A stretch of DNA of 64,000 bases, taken from assembly GCA_039809865.1 (NCBI GenBank), contig JBDHVW010000003.1, positions 124,001 through 188,000 on the forward strand, written 5' to 3'. The stretch comes from QWHO01 sp039809865. GTDB taxonomy: Bacteria; Vulcanimicrobiota; Xenobia; Xenobiales; QWHO01. Positions 1 to 9,026 of the stretch are shown piece after piece (position 1 is the first letter of the stretch; the number at the start of each line of letters is the position of its first letter). A program made the translations under genes and the position numbers. The notes below the pieces were generated by a model. It saw only the letters and a list, made by a program, of their open reading frames with translations, ran no database searches and was not told the origin of the DNA.

Positions 1-426
1 GGGCTTGATGCCGTAGAGCGAATCGTAATAGGGCTCGTCTTTCTTGAGGCCCAGCACGGAATGGTTGGTGCCGGCGCAGCGCACGGTGAAGCGCGGCACC
101 GCGCCATTGCGGAACTCGTAGGCGGAAGCCGCGTCGTAGCTGGGCTTCTTGCCTGCTTCGGGGCACTTGGGAAGCTCTTTGATGGGCGGATTGGGCCCGG
201 TGGTCAGGTCGCTCAGATGCTCGGGCAGCTTGCCCCCGTTGCGTTTCTCATAGTCCTCGACGGCCTTGCTGATGGCCGTGAGGTTCTCGCGACAGGTCTC
301 GAGGTTGGCCACGTGCTGCTTGGTCTCTTGCACGGTGCCGAAGCTCATCGCGATGAGCACCCCTACACAGGCGATGAACAGCATGGAGATGAGCTCGATG
401 TAGTTGGTCTCTTTCTTCTCGTTCAT
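1..426 (-). CDS. Pseudopilin-like single-pass membrane protein, cut by window edge
   Basis: The frame is open to the left edge, so the C-terminus is missing; 142 residues are visible. It begins with a short charged stretch (MNEKKETNY), then a hydrophobic segment at about residues 10-30, then a periplasmic-type domain. That domain has the pattern C..NL..I..A.E.Y..R.GG.LP..L, later LPKCPEAG and a final Cys/His pair (RCAGTNH). The same cysteine and CPEA pattern recurs in the gene at 13855, so the two are probably paralogues. The ATG overlaps the stop of the upstream TPR gene (ATGA), which implies coupled translation. The helix plus small Cys-containing head recalls type IV pilin-like proteins, but no prepilin peptidase motif (GF/GL..E) is visible. 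Function is not known. Confidence 0.7.
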   Translation of the reverse strand, partial: MNEKKETNYIELISMLFIACVGVLIAMSFGTVQETKQHVANLETCRENLTAISKAVEDYEKRNGGKLPEHLSDLTTGPNPPIKELPKCPEAGKKPSYDAASAYEFRNGAVPRFTVRCAGTNHSVLGLKKDEPYYDSLYGIKP

Positions 427-1082
427 TTCAGCGCCTTGACGCGCTCCTGGGCGCGCTCGATGTATTTGGCCATCTTGGCCCCCTGCTCCATGCCGCCCTG
501 GGCCTGCTCGAGGAATTTCTTGTAGGTATCGAGCGCCTTGTCTTTCTCTCCCGCCAGCTCGTAAGCCTGAGCCAGGATGAAATGGGCCTCGGTGAAGTCG
601 GGGCGGAGCTGAATGGTCTGCCGGAACTCGGAGACGGCCTCGAAAATCTTCTGCTCGTTGAGGTAGCAGGTGCCCAGCGCATAATGGGCGCGGAACGAGT
701 CTTTCTGGATGTCCAGAGCCTCGAGTAAGGCGCGCCGGGCCTTCTCGTAGTCCTTGTTCTGGCTGTGCAGCTCGCCTCGAACCACGCGGACCTCGAAGCA
801 GTTCTTGTCCAGCTTGAGGGCCTGATCGAGCCTGGTGGTGGCGGCCCCCATCTGCCCTTTCTCGACCAGCTCGCGGGCCTGGCTGGCCAGAGTCAGCGCT
901 CCCCGCTTCCGCGCCGACTGGATATCCCACAGGTTGGCCACGACCAGCCCGGGGGCCAGCAGCACGCACACGAAGAACGTGCCGGAATCCATCGCCTTAT
1001 TGACGAAGAGCCAGACCAGGGGGATGGGCAGGAGAAGCAACAAGAGAATCAGGATGATCTTTTTGGGAGAAACGACATTCAT
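423..1082 (-). CDS. Membrane-anchored TPR protein
   Basis: 219 residues from the ATG chosen because it directly precedes the hydrophobic N-terminus (MNVVSPKKIILILLLLLL). Two membrane segments lie at about residues 8-25 and 34-50. About three and a half tetratricopeptide repeats follow from residue 65 to the end (signatures such as ALKLDKN, AHYALGTCYLNE, AHFILAQAYELAGEKDKA). It is likely anchored in the membrane with the TPR array as a protein-binding platform. It is the first gene of a two-gene unit with the pseudopilin-like gene, with a 4-bp overlap. A longer frame reaches upstream but would put about 70 residues of non-conserved-looking sequence before the hydrophobic start, so I reject that extension. 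Confidence 0.8.
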   Translation of the reverse strand: MNVVSPKKIILILLLLLLPIPLVWLFVNKAMDSGTFFVCVLLAPGLVVANLWDIQSARKRGALTLASQARELVEKGQMGAATTRLDQALKLDKNCFEVRVVRGELHSQNKDYEKARRALLEALDIQKDSFRAHYALGTCYLNEQKIFEAVSEFRQTIQLRPDFTEAHFILAQAYELAGEKDKALDTYKKFLEQAQGGMEQGAKMAKYIERAQERVKALK

Positions 1083-1200
1083 GGCTGCTCGGGGCTTTTG
1101 GACATCTTTCAGGGGTTCCCTGTAAAAAAGAGAAGAGAGTCCAGGATGTAAACAAAATGTTAACTTCTGGACACGCACCGGGGTCGCCCGGTTCGCTCGG

Positions 1201-1229
1201 TTGCACCCCAGAGGGTGCTTGACTATATT
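1201..1229 (+). promoter_or_regulatory. Promoter with internal palindromic operator
   Basis: A TTGCAC -35 (1201-1206) and TATATT -10 (1224-1229) are separated by 17 bp. The spacer region holds a perfect 6-bp inverted repeat, GCACCC-CAGA-GGGTGC (1203-1218), overlapping the -35. A repressor bound there would block polymerase. It points to the large disordered protein starting at 1279. Confidence 0.5.
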
Positions 1230-1278
1230 GGTAACTGACGACTCATGCGTGCGAGTGTGGGCGCGAAAGGTGGACGCG

Positions 1279-3069
1279 ATGGCAATCTCCTCCAATAACG
1301 GGATCCCCCCGGCCGGCTCCCAGGCTTACGTTAGCAACGCCGCTCACACGGGCGCGGCCGGACGTGCGGCCTCGGCAGTCAAAGGAGACGCCACCGGCGC
1401 CAAAGAGCAGCAACAGACTCCCCCTACCGACTCGGCCCAGGTGCACCAGCCGCAAGCAGCTCCCCCGCCGCCCGAAGCCGAGGGCGAGAAGTTCAAGTCG
1501 ATGGGCAAGCAGAACGGCGTGGAGCGGTTTGTATCCGAAGAGCGCGAGGGCGTGCAGGTCTATCAGTCCGACTCGGGCGTAACGATGCAGCGCGAGCCCA
1601 CGCTGATGATGGTGGGCATGCCCGACGGCAACATCCTTTTCCGGGACATGGATAAGGGCAAGGTCTGGGGCCAGGGCCGCGACGGGCAGAAGCTCAACGT
1701 GACCGCCGACGAGCAGAGCAAGACGCTCAATTACAATGACGCCGAGGGCAACAAGATCTCGGTGCATCCGTTCACGCTTTCGGTCACTGTCAATGACCGG
1801 GTTCGCATCAACGCTGACGGCAGCCAGCAGCAACTGGGGGGCCAGCAGTTCGTGCAGCAGCCGCCCCAGCAGCCGAGCGGGGTCATCAACCCCGACCTGG
1901 GCGTGGGCCAGGCCCAGAATCTCGGCTCGGCCGGCCAGGCCGCGATGGCGGGCGCCGCGGGCCGTCCTCAGGAGAGGCAGGAGCAAACCCCGTCGGGCCT
2001 GATGCGCACCATCACCGCCGACGGCCTGATGGTGATCGGACTCCCGAATGGCGTGGCGATCAGCCACGGCCCGGCCGGCGCCATGGCCATGGACTCGCGC
2101 ACACACCAGCCGATCCCCGTGCAGATCGGGATGCACCGCCGGCCCGATGGCGGCGAGGAATACAAATACACCTTCAATGACGCCCAGGGCCACCGTTACA
2201 CCCTGTTCTCCGGCAGCATGGACTTCTCGGTGGAGAGCGCCGACGGGCGCAGCTGCCAGGTCGTGCTGCCCCAGGGTAACGTTCTTTCGGCCGTGCGCGG
2301 CCAGGACGGAGGCTGGTATACCCACGAGGCTATGCCGGACGGCAGCCAGATCAACCGTGGTGGCGCTCAGTTCGCCGGCGATCGCGTGATCATGCCGAAC
2401 GGCGCCGGGGTTTCACCGCTGCCGTTCCCGGTTTCGGGCTACATGCCACCTGGAATGCAAGAGGCGGCGGCGCGCCAGTCGCAGGCCCAGACGACGGCGG
2501 GAGCGGCTCGCCAGGCGGGCTCGCAGGGCGCGCCGCAGAGCTTCAGTCAGAACGGCGGGGGCATTCCCGGCACGCCCGACAACCCGCTGGGCGGCGGGGG
2601 CCCCGTCAACAATAACGGGCAGCCCCTGCACGGGAATTTCGGTTCGGGTGATTTCTCGCCGCATCCCAGCATGCATCCGCGCGAAGGTTTCCCCCAGGCC
2701 GAGGTGCGGCCGGGACTGTGGCAGCGCTTCAAGAACTTCATCTCCGGGCGGCCCTCCAATTACATGCCGCCCAGCCAGCCCTGGAGCCAGCCGAATAACT
2801 ACTGTGGCAACTTCGGGCCGCAGGGCCCCTGGGGACCGCCGTCCTACGCCCAGTACTGTGGCGGCCAGCCCGGCATGCCCCAGATGCCAGGCAGTTGGGG
2901 CTCTCAGGTGATGCCGATGCAGCAATCCAACAACTGGATGAAGTGGGTGTTCGGGGCGCAGGCCGTTTCCAGCGCTCTGACCGGCGTCATGCTGCTCAGC
3001 ACCGTGATGCACGCCACTCCCTGGAGCATGAACTTCTTCAGCCCGATGGGCTTTGGCGGGATCTTCTAG
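1279..3069 (+). CDS. Large disordered protein with two related beta-rich modules
   Basis: 596 residues. The ATG at 1279 is preceded by AAAGGTGG at good spacing; an in-frame extension to 1201 lacks this and would cross the promoter. The N-terminal 75 residues are low-complexity (Q, P, A, G). Two modules follow with a shared style: the first (about residues 95-190) has VGMPDGNILF and NDAEGNKISVHPF, the second (about 240-385) has IGLPNGVAIS and NDAQGHRYTLF. A second proline/glycine/asparagine-rich linker leads to a hydrophobic C-terminus (about residues 550-596). There is no signal peptide. It resembles other proteins here with disordered N-termini (19828, 45521, 46755). No known family is recognised. 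Confidence 0.8.
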   Translation: MAISSNNGIPPAGSQAYVSNAAHTGAAGRAASAVKGDATGAKEQQQTPPTDSAQVHQPQAAPPPPEAEGEKFKSMGKQNGVERFVSEEREGVQVYQSDSGVTMQREPTLMMVGMPDGNILFRDMDKGKVWGQGRDGQKLNVTADEQSKTLNYNDAEGNKISVHPFTLSVTVNDRVRINADGSQQQLGGQQFVQQPPQQPSGVINPDLGVGQAQNLGSAGQAAMAGAAGRPQERQEQTPSGLMRTITADGLMVIGLPNGVAISHGPAGAMAMDSRTHQPIPVQIGMHRRPDGGEEYKYTFNDAQGHRYTLFSGSMDFSVESADGRSCQVVLPQGNVLSAVRGQDGGWYTHEAMPDGSQINRGGAQFAGDRVIMPNGAGVSPLPFPVSGYMPPGMQEAAARQSQAQTTAGAARQAGSQGAPQSFSQNGGGIPGTPDNPLGGGGPVNNNGQPLHGNFGSGDFSPHPSMHPREGFPQAEVRPGLWQRFKNFISGRPSNYMPPSQPWSQPNNYCGNFGPQGPWGPPSYAQYCGGQPGMPQMPGSWGSQVMPMQQSNNWMKWVFGAQAVSSALTGVMLLSTVMHATPWSMNFFSPMGFGGIF

Positions 3070-3092
3070 TTCGCTGAAACGCTGGCTGAGTT

Positions 3093-3623
3093 TTGTCCGA
3101 GAAAACCGTAACGAGTGAGACCCTCTTCGAGGGACGGATCGTGCGTTTGGAGTTGCTCGAAGTCGAGTTACCCGATGGCAGCCGCGCGCCCCGCGAGATC
3201 ATCCGGCACGCCGACGCGGTCTGCGCGGCGGTCCTGACGCGGGCCGGCAGGGTCGTCTTCGTCAAACAGTATCGTAAGGCTGTGGAACGCTACCTTCTGG
3301 AGATCCCGGCCGGCCTGATCAACCCGGGCGAGGAGCCCGACGCGGCGGTGCGTCGCGAGTTGCACGAGGAGATCGGCTTTCTGGAAGGCAACGTGGAGTA
3401 CCAGTTGCCCTGCCTGGCCTCGCCCGGATTCTGCGACGAGCTGATGCACCTCTACGTGGTCACCGACGCCGTGCTCGGCCCCAACCAGCCCGACCCGGGG
3501 GAGTTGCTGGAGATCGTCGAGCTCGAGCCCGCCGAGGCGGTCCGCCGGGCGCTGGCCGGCGAACTGGGCGACGCCAAGTCTTCGCTGGGCGTGCTGGCCC
3601 TGGCCCGCAAGATGGAATGGTAG
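3093..3623 (+). CDS. NUDIX hydrolase, ADP-ribose pyrophosphatase type
   Basis: 176 residues from a TTG start. A complete Nudix box is present (G-x5-E-x7-REL-x-EE-x-G, near residues 72-95; core RRELHEEIGF), which binds the divalent metals. The early strand pattern (FEGRIVRLELLEVELPDG) and the proline after the box (ASPGF) fit the ADP-ribose pyrophosphatase branch, which hydrolyses ADP-ribose to AMP and ribose 5-phosphate. The length is normal for that family. The last 7 bp overlap the start of hemW, so the two are probably translated together. Exact substrate cannot be read from the sequence. Confidence 0.88.
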   Translation: MSEKTVTSETLFEGRIVRLELLEVELPDGSRAPREIIRHADAVCAAVLTRAGRVVFVKQYRKAVERYLLEIPAGLINPGEEPDAAVRRELHEEIGFLEGNVEYQLPCLASPGFCDELMHLYVVTDAVLGPNQPDPGELLEIVELEPAEAVRRALAGELGDAKSSLGVLALARKMEW

Positions 3624-4804
3624 TCGGGCTCTACCTGCATTTCGCCTACTGTCGGACGCGCTGCACCTACTGCGACTTCAACGCCTACGGCGAGCCCAAG
3701 CAACTTTCCGAGCAACGCAAGTATCACGAGGCTCTGCTCGAGGACATTCGCCAGACCGGCCGCGAGCGCCGCTTCAAAGTGCGCACGCTGTTCTGCGGGG
3801 GCGGCACGCCGAGCCTCTCGCCGGCTTCCTGGATGGCAGAGTTGCTGGACGTGTGCCGGGAGAGTTTCTCGTTTCTGCCGGGCGCCGAGATCACGATGGA
3901 GGCCAATCCGGGCACGGTGGACCTGGCTTATCTGCGGGCGGTTCGGAAAGCGGGGTTCAACCGGCTCTCCTTCGGCGTCCAGAGCTTCGATGACCGGTTG
4001 CTGCAGCGCATCGGTCGCATCCACAGCGCTTCGGAAGCGGTCTCCGGTCTTGCGGCCGCCCGCGAGGCGGGCTTCGACAACGTCAACCTGGACCTGATCT
4101 ATGGCCTGCCGGGTCAGTCCCTGGAGGATTTTCGCCAGGATCTGGCTCGCATCGGGCAGTTGCGCCCCGAGCACCTCTCGGCCTACGCCCTGACCGTGGA
4201 GCCCGGAACGCGCCTCGAATCGCAGATCAAGTTGGGCGAGATGCCCGCGCCCGACCCCGATCTTCAGGCGGACATGGCCGACCTGCTCTCCCCCTCGCTG
4301 CGACCCCTGGGGTACCGGCGCTACGAGATCTCCAATTGGGCTCAACCCGGGCGCGCCTGCCGGCACAATCTGGTTTACTGGCGCAACCAGCCCTACCTGG
4401 GGCTGGGCTGCGGCGCCACGGGCTACATCGATGGCTGGCGCTGCCGGCGCATCCTGCACCCCCACTACTACGCCGCAGCGGTGGCCGAGGGGCGCTCGCC
4501 CGTGATCGAGCGCGAGAAGCTGGGGCTGGAGGGCACGCTCAAGGACGTGATCACGCTGGCGCTCCGCACCCGGCGGGGCCTGAACCTGGAGCGTCTCTAC
4601 CGGCGCTTCCCCGTGGATCCGTCTCGGGTGGAAGGCTTCCTGGCCGGACTTCCGGCCGGCCTGGTCCGGCGCGACGGACCCCGCGTGCGGCTCACCGGGC
4701 GCGGCCGGAACATCGCCAACGTCGTCTTCGTGGAGTTGTTGGAGACGGCTCTGACCCTGGAAGGACCCCCGCGTCCGGTGTTGAATTCCTTTCAATCACG
4801 CTAA
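3617..4804 (+). CDS. hemW: Radical SAM heme chaperone HemW
   Basis: 395 residues, normal for HemW (formerly annotated as oxygen-independent coproporphyrinogen III oxidase-like). The radical SAM cysteines CX3CX2C are at about residues 12-19 (CRTRCTYC), followed by the GGGTPS motif and FGVQSF. A C-terminal HemW domain with winged-helix character follows. HemW binds heme and passes it to respiratory enzymes; it lacks coproporphyrinogen oxidase activity in characterised members. The ATG lies inside the end of the NUDIX gene. HemW versus HemN is decided by the CX3CX2C spacing and the short N-terminus. Confidence 0.92.
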   Translation: MVVGLYLHFAYCRTRCTYCDFNAYGEPKQLSEQRKYHEALLEDIRQTGRERRFKVRTLFCGGGTPSLSPASWMAELLDVCRESFSFLPGAEITMEANPGTVDLAYLRAVRKAGFNRLSFGVQSFDDRLLQRIGRIHSASEAVSGLAAAREAGFDNVNLDLIYGLPGQSLEDFRQDLARIGQLRPEHLSAYALTVEPGTRLESQIKLGEMPAPDPDLQADMADLLSPSLRPLGYRRYEISNWAQPGRACRHNLVYWRNQPYLGLGCGATGYIDGWRCRRILHPHYYAAAVAEGRSPVIEREKLGLEGTLKDVITLALRTRRGLNLERLYRRFPVDPSRVEGFLAGLPAGLVRRDGPRVRLTGRGRNIANVVFVELLETALTLEGPPRPVLNSFQSR

Positions 4805-4850
4805 AGAGGAGCTCTGATCCAGGGCTCCGCGGTTGAAAGGGGATCTCCCA

Positions 4851-5075
4851 ATGGCACTGTCCCGACGCGAGTTCCAGATCCTGCAGGAGCGGGTTGCCAA
4901 GCTGGAGATGCAGGTGCGCGCTCTGGACAACCGGCTCAAAGCCCAGGAGGGCCTGCTCAAGCCTTCCAACCTGGCGCGCCGGGTGCGCGAGGGAGACGAC
5001 GAGCTCAAGCGCATGGCCGAGCGCGGCGAGATGTTCGACGCACTGCGCCCCGACGACCCCGACCCGGGAGCATAA
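4851..5075 (+). CDS. Small coiled-coil protein
   Basis: 74 residues. The ATG is supported by AGGGGA about 8 nt upstream; a TTG 18 bp earlier is less likely because it would place the SD inside the gene. Heptad-like hydrophobic spacing runs from about residue 5 to 50 (FQILQERVAKLEMQVRAL), predicting one long helix or coiled coil, and an acidic tail follows (ALRPDDPDP). It lies 46 bp after hemW and just before the frameshifted gene at 5112. Function is unknown. Confidence 0.7.
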   Translation: MALSRREFQILQERVAKLEMQVRALDNRLKAQEGLLKPSNLARRVREGDDELKRMAERGEMFDALRPDDPDPGA

Positions 5076-5111
5076 GCTCCTTTTCAGACCCGCCGGGTAT
5101 CGTGCGAAGCA

Positions 5112-5937
5112 GTGGACTCTGCCCAGATTGCCCGCGATGGCTTAGCCCGCATCGAAAAACGCTACTGGTTCGGCGCTGAGACCAAGCGCCGCATTGCCGC
5201 CGTGGAGACGCTCGACCAGCTCTACCAGGAGGCCGGCGGCTCGTCGCCCGACCTGGGGAAGCTCATTCGCGCCGCTGCCCAGAGAGTGCCGGAAAGCGGC
5301 CTGACCCGGGCCTATCGCGACGGTCTGGCACGGGTGGGCCAGATGACCGCGGCCGAGGCGGCCGAACCGGTTTCGCTGCTGGCCGCGGTGGCTCTGGCGA
5401 CCGCACCCGACTCGTCTGTCCCGGGCCTGGACGAGGTTGTGCGCCAGACGAACGATCCCGTGGCGACGGCCGTGCGCGGCGAGCGCCTGGGGCGTGATGG
5501 CCTGCGACTCCTGGCGGACCTTCCTCGCGAGCGGGGGTGCGCAAGGACGATCGCCGGACTCTGGCCGAGCACACGGTGGCCAGTCTTGGCGACCACGGGT
5601 CGCTCACGGTGGAATGCCCGACTCGACTGGTCACGATGGCCTTCTACGAGCTTTCCGAGGGCGGCCTGGCGGCCGTGAGCGAGACCCTGTTGGGCGCGCT
5701 GGAGGAGACGGGCGACACCAAGCTACTGGTGCCGCTGGCCCGCGCGAAAAGCTGGAGGCGGCCGCCGGACTGGACGAGGCGCGCCAGGCGTTGAGCCAGC
5801 TCTGTGAGGACCTGGACCGCTACTGCAAAGGCGACTTCTGGAGCATGCTGGCGCCCAAGACCGATGTCTCCATCGAGGAGCGCCCCGACGCCCTGATCGT
5901 GGGCGGCGTGCGGGTGGCCAAGAAGAACGAGGCCTAG
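5112..5937 (+). pseudogene. Unknown alpha-helical protein gene with two frameshifts
   Basis: Three consecutive frames each carry coherent protein sequence. Frame one runs from the GTG at 5112 to about 5533, frame two from there to about 5748, frame three to the TAG at 5935-5937. Both breaks are repaired by adding one base to a homopolymer: G5 at about 5533 gives RERGVRKDDRRT, and A4 at about 5748 gives ARAKKLEAAAGLD. The restored product would be about 275 residues, helical, with no motif I recognise. Two single-base losses in homopolymers suit sequencing undercalls as well as real decay. The end overlaps the convergent gene by 4 bp. Confidence 0.65.
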
Positions 5938-6485
5938 TCGGGGGGGATGTCCGAGCTCTCGTGCGCGATGATCTCGCCCCGAGCCGCATCGAAGTAGCGT
6001 TGCCAGCGCTCGATGCCCAGGAGGCGGTCCGGCTCGCGCCGGTAAAAGGTCGCCTGCAGCTCGTAGCCCGGGTACTCGGCCAGGGCTGCGTCATCCAGGT
6101 CCACCGGGTCGAGGCCCTCGTGAAAGAGCGAGCCCAGATCCAACGGCTCGGCTCCCTGTAAGGCGAATGTGCGGCTCAAGAGAGCGCCGTCGGGAAAAAC
6201 CACCACCTCCGAGACCCGCTCGCGACGGTTGTCGCGGGGGCGGGTCACCACGTGCCAGGTTCCTTCCGAGCCGTTGAAGACGTGGTAGTCCAGGGTTCCG
6301 GTCACGAACCTCCCGGGGTGCTGGCTGCGCGCCCAGTTCAGGGCCGCGTTGTAGGCCTTCACCCGGGGATCGCCGGTCTCGTCCAAGGGGCCGACCACCT
6401 CGGGCTCATCCGAGAGCTCGAGTCGCTCGCGAGGAGGGGTCTCCCGCTTGAGGGCGCGAAGGTCGATTCGAAAGCGATAACGCAT
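5934..6485 (-). CDS. Conserved-looking protein of unknown function
   Basis: 183 residues from ATG. The sequence is mixed alpha/beta without signal peptide or membrane segments. Recognisable stretches are TGTLDYHVFNGSEGTWHVV and ALAEYPGYELQATFYRRE, but I cannot assign a family. It is transcribed towards the frameshifted gene and starts only 24 bp from the divergent NUDIX gene at 6510, so a shared compact promoter region is likely. Confidence 0.7.
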   Translation of the reverse strand: MRYRFRIDLRALKRETPPRERLELSDEPEVVGPLDETGDPRVKAYNAALNWARSQHPGRFVTGTLDYHVFNGSEGTWHVVTRPRDNRRERVSEVVVFPDGALLSRTFALQGAEPLDLGSLFHEGLDPVDLDDAALAEYPGYELQATFYRREPDRLLGIERWQRYFDAARGEIIAHESSDIPPD

Positions 6486-6509
6486 GACCCAACCCCTATT
6501 CTACGCCCG

Positions 6510-7019
6510 GTGAAGTATTGCTCCGACTGTGCCTCCGAACTGGAGCTCAAGTTCTTCGATCGGCAGCAGCGGCACCACTGCCCGGCCTGTCAGAAGATTC
6601 ATTTCCTCGACCCCAAGGTCGCCTGCTGCGCCCTGGTGACCGGCCCCCTGGGCATTCTGCTGATCGAGCGGGACATCGAGCCGGCCCGGGGCAAGTGGTC
6701 CTACCCGGGCGGTTATATGGACCGCGGCGAGACGACTCCGCAGGCCGCCGCCCGCGAAGTGTTCGAGGAGACCGGGGTCACGGTGGCCTGCGACCGTCTG
6801 CTGGGCGTCTACAGCTACCCGGACAGCATCGTGGTGGTCATCGTCTACGAGGCGCACGTGGTGGAGGGCGCGGCCGTGGCTGGACCCGAGTGCTCCGACG
6901 CCCGCTGGTTCCAACCCGAGGAAATCCCCTGGGACCGGTTGGCCTTTCCCAGCGTGCGACAGGCTCTTTTGGACCTGGGGTTGGCGGCCCCGCTGCAGGA
7001 GAATCCTCTCTCGGACTGA
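6510..7019 (+). CDS. NUDIX hydrolase with N-terminal zinc ribbon
   Basis: 169 residues from a GTG chosen because it directly precedes the zinc ribbon. Two CxxC knuckles (CSDC at about residues 4-7, CPAC at about 25-28) form the ribbon. The Nudix box is complete (G-YMDRG-E, then REVFEETGV, around residues 68-90). Zinc ribbon plus Nudix resembles the NudC/ADP-ribose pyrophosphatase-like group that acts on nucleoside diphosphate derivatives. It is the second NUDIX gene within 4 kb but from a clearly different subfamily. Confidence 0.85.
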   Translation: MKYCSDCASELELKFFDRQQRHHCPACQKIHFLDPKVACCALVTGPLGILLIERDIEPARGKWSYPGGYMDRGETTPQAAAREVFEETGVTVACDRLLGVYSYPDSIVVVIVYEAHVVEGAAVAGPECSDARWFQPEEIPWDRLAFPSVRQALLDLGLAAPLQENPLSD

Positions 7020-7085
7020 AGTTCTTTCTCTTGGAAGACGGGGTCAGTCTCCCCGTTTTTGACAGCTCGCGAAGGTTGGTGAGCG

Positions 7086-8327
7086 TTGGCCAAACTGATT
7101 CGGGGCATGTTCTATTGCATCTTCGCCGTCTTCGGCGGACTGTGCGGCTATAACGTTGCCCTTCAGAGCCAGCGGTTCTACAACTCCGCTCTGGTCGGGG
7201 CGCAGGTTTACCAGAATTTCGCCGCGCTGATCCTCCTGGGCATCCTCGTGGGTGTCGTGCTGGCCCCCATCCTCGCCAACCTCATGGTCAAGTCGGTCGA
7301 CGCCGTGGCCGTGGGCCTGCAAAAGCTCTCGCTGCAAGAGGTCCTGATGGGCTCGGCCGGCCTGCTCTTCGGGCTCATCGTGGCTTTCTTCGTGAATCTC
7401 GCGCTGCAGTCGATCGACTTCTCCAAGATTCCCTTCGTGGGCGACTATCTCGGGCCGTTCCTGATCGTGCTGACGACGGTGTTCTTCAGCTTCCTGGGCG
7501 CCTTCTTCGGAAGCCGGTTGGTGTTCATCCACTCCTTCCGCAACCTGCTCGAGACGGGCACGGCCGCCCCCTGGGGCCGCGCCTACTACATCCTCGACAC
7601 CAGCGTCATCATCGACGGCCGCATCTGCGATGTGTGCGAGGCAGGCTTCATGGAAGGCACGCTGGTAGTGCCCCAGTTCGTGCTGAACGAGCTCCAGAAG
7701 GTAGCCGACTCGGAAGACCCGCAAAAGCGCACGCGCGGCCGCCGAGGGTTGGATATCCTGCACAAGATGAAGCAGTCCGACAGTCTGACCATCGAGAAAA
7801 AAGACTTCGAGGAAACGGCAGTGGACGCCAAGCTGATCCGGCTGGCGCAAGACCTCAAGCTGCCGCTCGTCACCACCGATTACAACCTGCACAAGGTCGC
7901 CAGCCTTCAGAACATCCGCGTGCTCAATATCAACGAGCTGGCCAGCGCGCTCAAGCCCGTCGTGTTACCGGGAGAGGAGATTCTGGTCAAGCTGATCCGC
8001 GACGGCAAGGAAGCCGGGCAGGGCGTCGGATTCCTCGAGGACGGCACCATGGTGGTGGTCGAGAAGGGCCGGCGCTACGTGGGCGACCGCGTCATCGTGG
8101 AGGTCACCTCGATCGTGCAAACCAACGCGGGCAAGATGGTGTTCGGACGCTTCAAAGGCCTTACCGGCGGCGTGCGACCCAATTCCGGCCCCTCCTCCGA
8201 GCCCGCCGAAGAGCCGCGCGAGTCCCCCGTCGATTACGAGGAGAAGAGCGAGAGCAACGGCCACAATGCCCGCGACTTGAGCCACAAGTTCCTGGGCGAG
8301 GAGAGCCCCCGGGGCTCCGGCAACTGA
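7086..8327 (+). CDS. Membrane PIN/TRAM domain protein (YacL type)
   Basis: 413 residues from TTG; an ATG seven codons in (MFYCIF) is an alternative start. Four hydrophobic segments fall within residues 1-150. A PIN nuclease-like domain follows at about 165-290, with acidic residues in YILDTSVIIDGRI, the NELQKVAD helix and VTTDYNL. A C-terminal TRAM domain (about 305-370) is an RNA-binding beta barrel. This matches B. subtilis YacL, found between disA and ispD. Here ispD follows immediately, keeping that order. The last 45 residues are charged and disordered. Confidence 0.9.
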   Translation: MAKLIRGMFYCIFAVFGGLCGYNVALQSQRFYNSALVGAQVYQNFAALILLGILVGVVLAPILANLMVKSVDAVAVGLQKLSLQEVLMGSAGLLFGLIVAFFVNLALQSIDFSKIPFVGDYLGPFLIVLTTVFFSFLGAFFGSRLVFIHSFRNLLETGTAAPWGRAYYILDTSVIIDGRICDVCEAGFMEGTLVVPQFVLNELQKVADSEDPQKRTRGRRGLDILHKMKQSDSLTIEKKDFEETAVDAKLIRLAQDLKLPLVTTDYNLHKVASLQNIRVLNINELASALKPVVLPGEEILVKLIRDGKEAGQGVGFLEDGTMVVVEKGRRYVGDRVIVEVTSIVQTNAGKMVFGRFKGLTGGVRPNSGPSSEPAEEPRESPVDYEEKSESNGHNARDLSHKFLGEESPRGSGN

Positions 8328-8328
8328 T

Positions 8329-9024
8329 TTGGCGCTCCTGGCCGTCGTTACCGCGGCCGGCAAGAGTCGCCGGATGGGCGGGACCAACAAGCTGCTGATG
8401 CCCCTGGGAGGGCGTCCCCTGCTGCTGCATTGTCTGCACGTGCTCCAGACCTATGCCCGGCTCGAGCGCATGGTCGTGACGGCGGCCGAAGGCGACGAAG
8501 AAGAATATCAGCGAATGTTCTCCGAGGCCGGCCTGACCAAGGTGGCCGCGGTCGTGCGCGGGGGGGCGGAGCGTCAGGAATCGATCGGGTTCGCCCTGGA
8601 GGCCCTGGCCCTGCGCGAGGCCTCCGCCGGTGACGTGGTGGCCATTCACGACGGCGCCCGCCCCTTCCTCACGCACCAGCTGCTCGACAGCCTGGTGGAC
8701 GGGTTGGGGGCCTGGGACGGCGTGCTTCCGATGGTGCCGGTGAAAGACACGGTCAAGGTGGTCAAGAACGGCCAGGTCGCCCGCACGCTGCCCCGCAGCG
8801 AGCTGATGGCGGCCCAGACCCCGCAGCTGTTCTCATTCGAGCCGATCCTGCACGCCCACCGGGCCGCCGTGAAAGGCAACTTTCTGGGCACGGACGACTG
8901 CTCGCTCATCGAGTGGCGAGGGGGGCGGATCGGGGTGGTGGAGGGCGACTATCGCAACCTCAAGGTGACGACGCCCGAGGACTTGCTGATCGCAGAGCGC
9001 CTGCTGGTCGAGGTGGACGTCTAG
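8329..9024 (+). CDS. ispD: 2-C-methyl-D-erythritol 4-phosphate cytidylyltransferase
   Basis: 231 residues from a TTG one base after the upstream stop. It makes CDP-ME from MEP and CTP in the non-mevalonate isoprenoid pathway. The nucleotide-binding start (AAGKSRRMGG), HDGARPF, QTPQLF and the C-terminal TDDCSLIE...KVTTPEDL segments are all in place. Length is normal. IspF, often the next gene or fused, is not in the window. Confidence 0.93.
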   Translation: MALLAVVTAAGKSRRMGGTNKLLMPLGGRPLLLHCLHVLQTYARLERMVVTAAEGDEEEYQRMFSEAGLTKVAAVVRGGAERQESIGFALEALALREASAGDVVAIHDGARPFLTHQLLDSLVDGLGAWDGVLPMVPVKDTVKVVKNGQVARTLPRSELMAAQTPQLFSFEPILHAHRAAVKGNFLGTDDCSLIEWRGGRIGVVEGDYRNLKVTTPEDLLIAERLLVEVDV

Positions 9025-9026
9025 CC

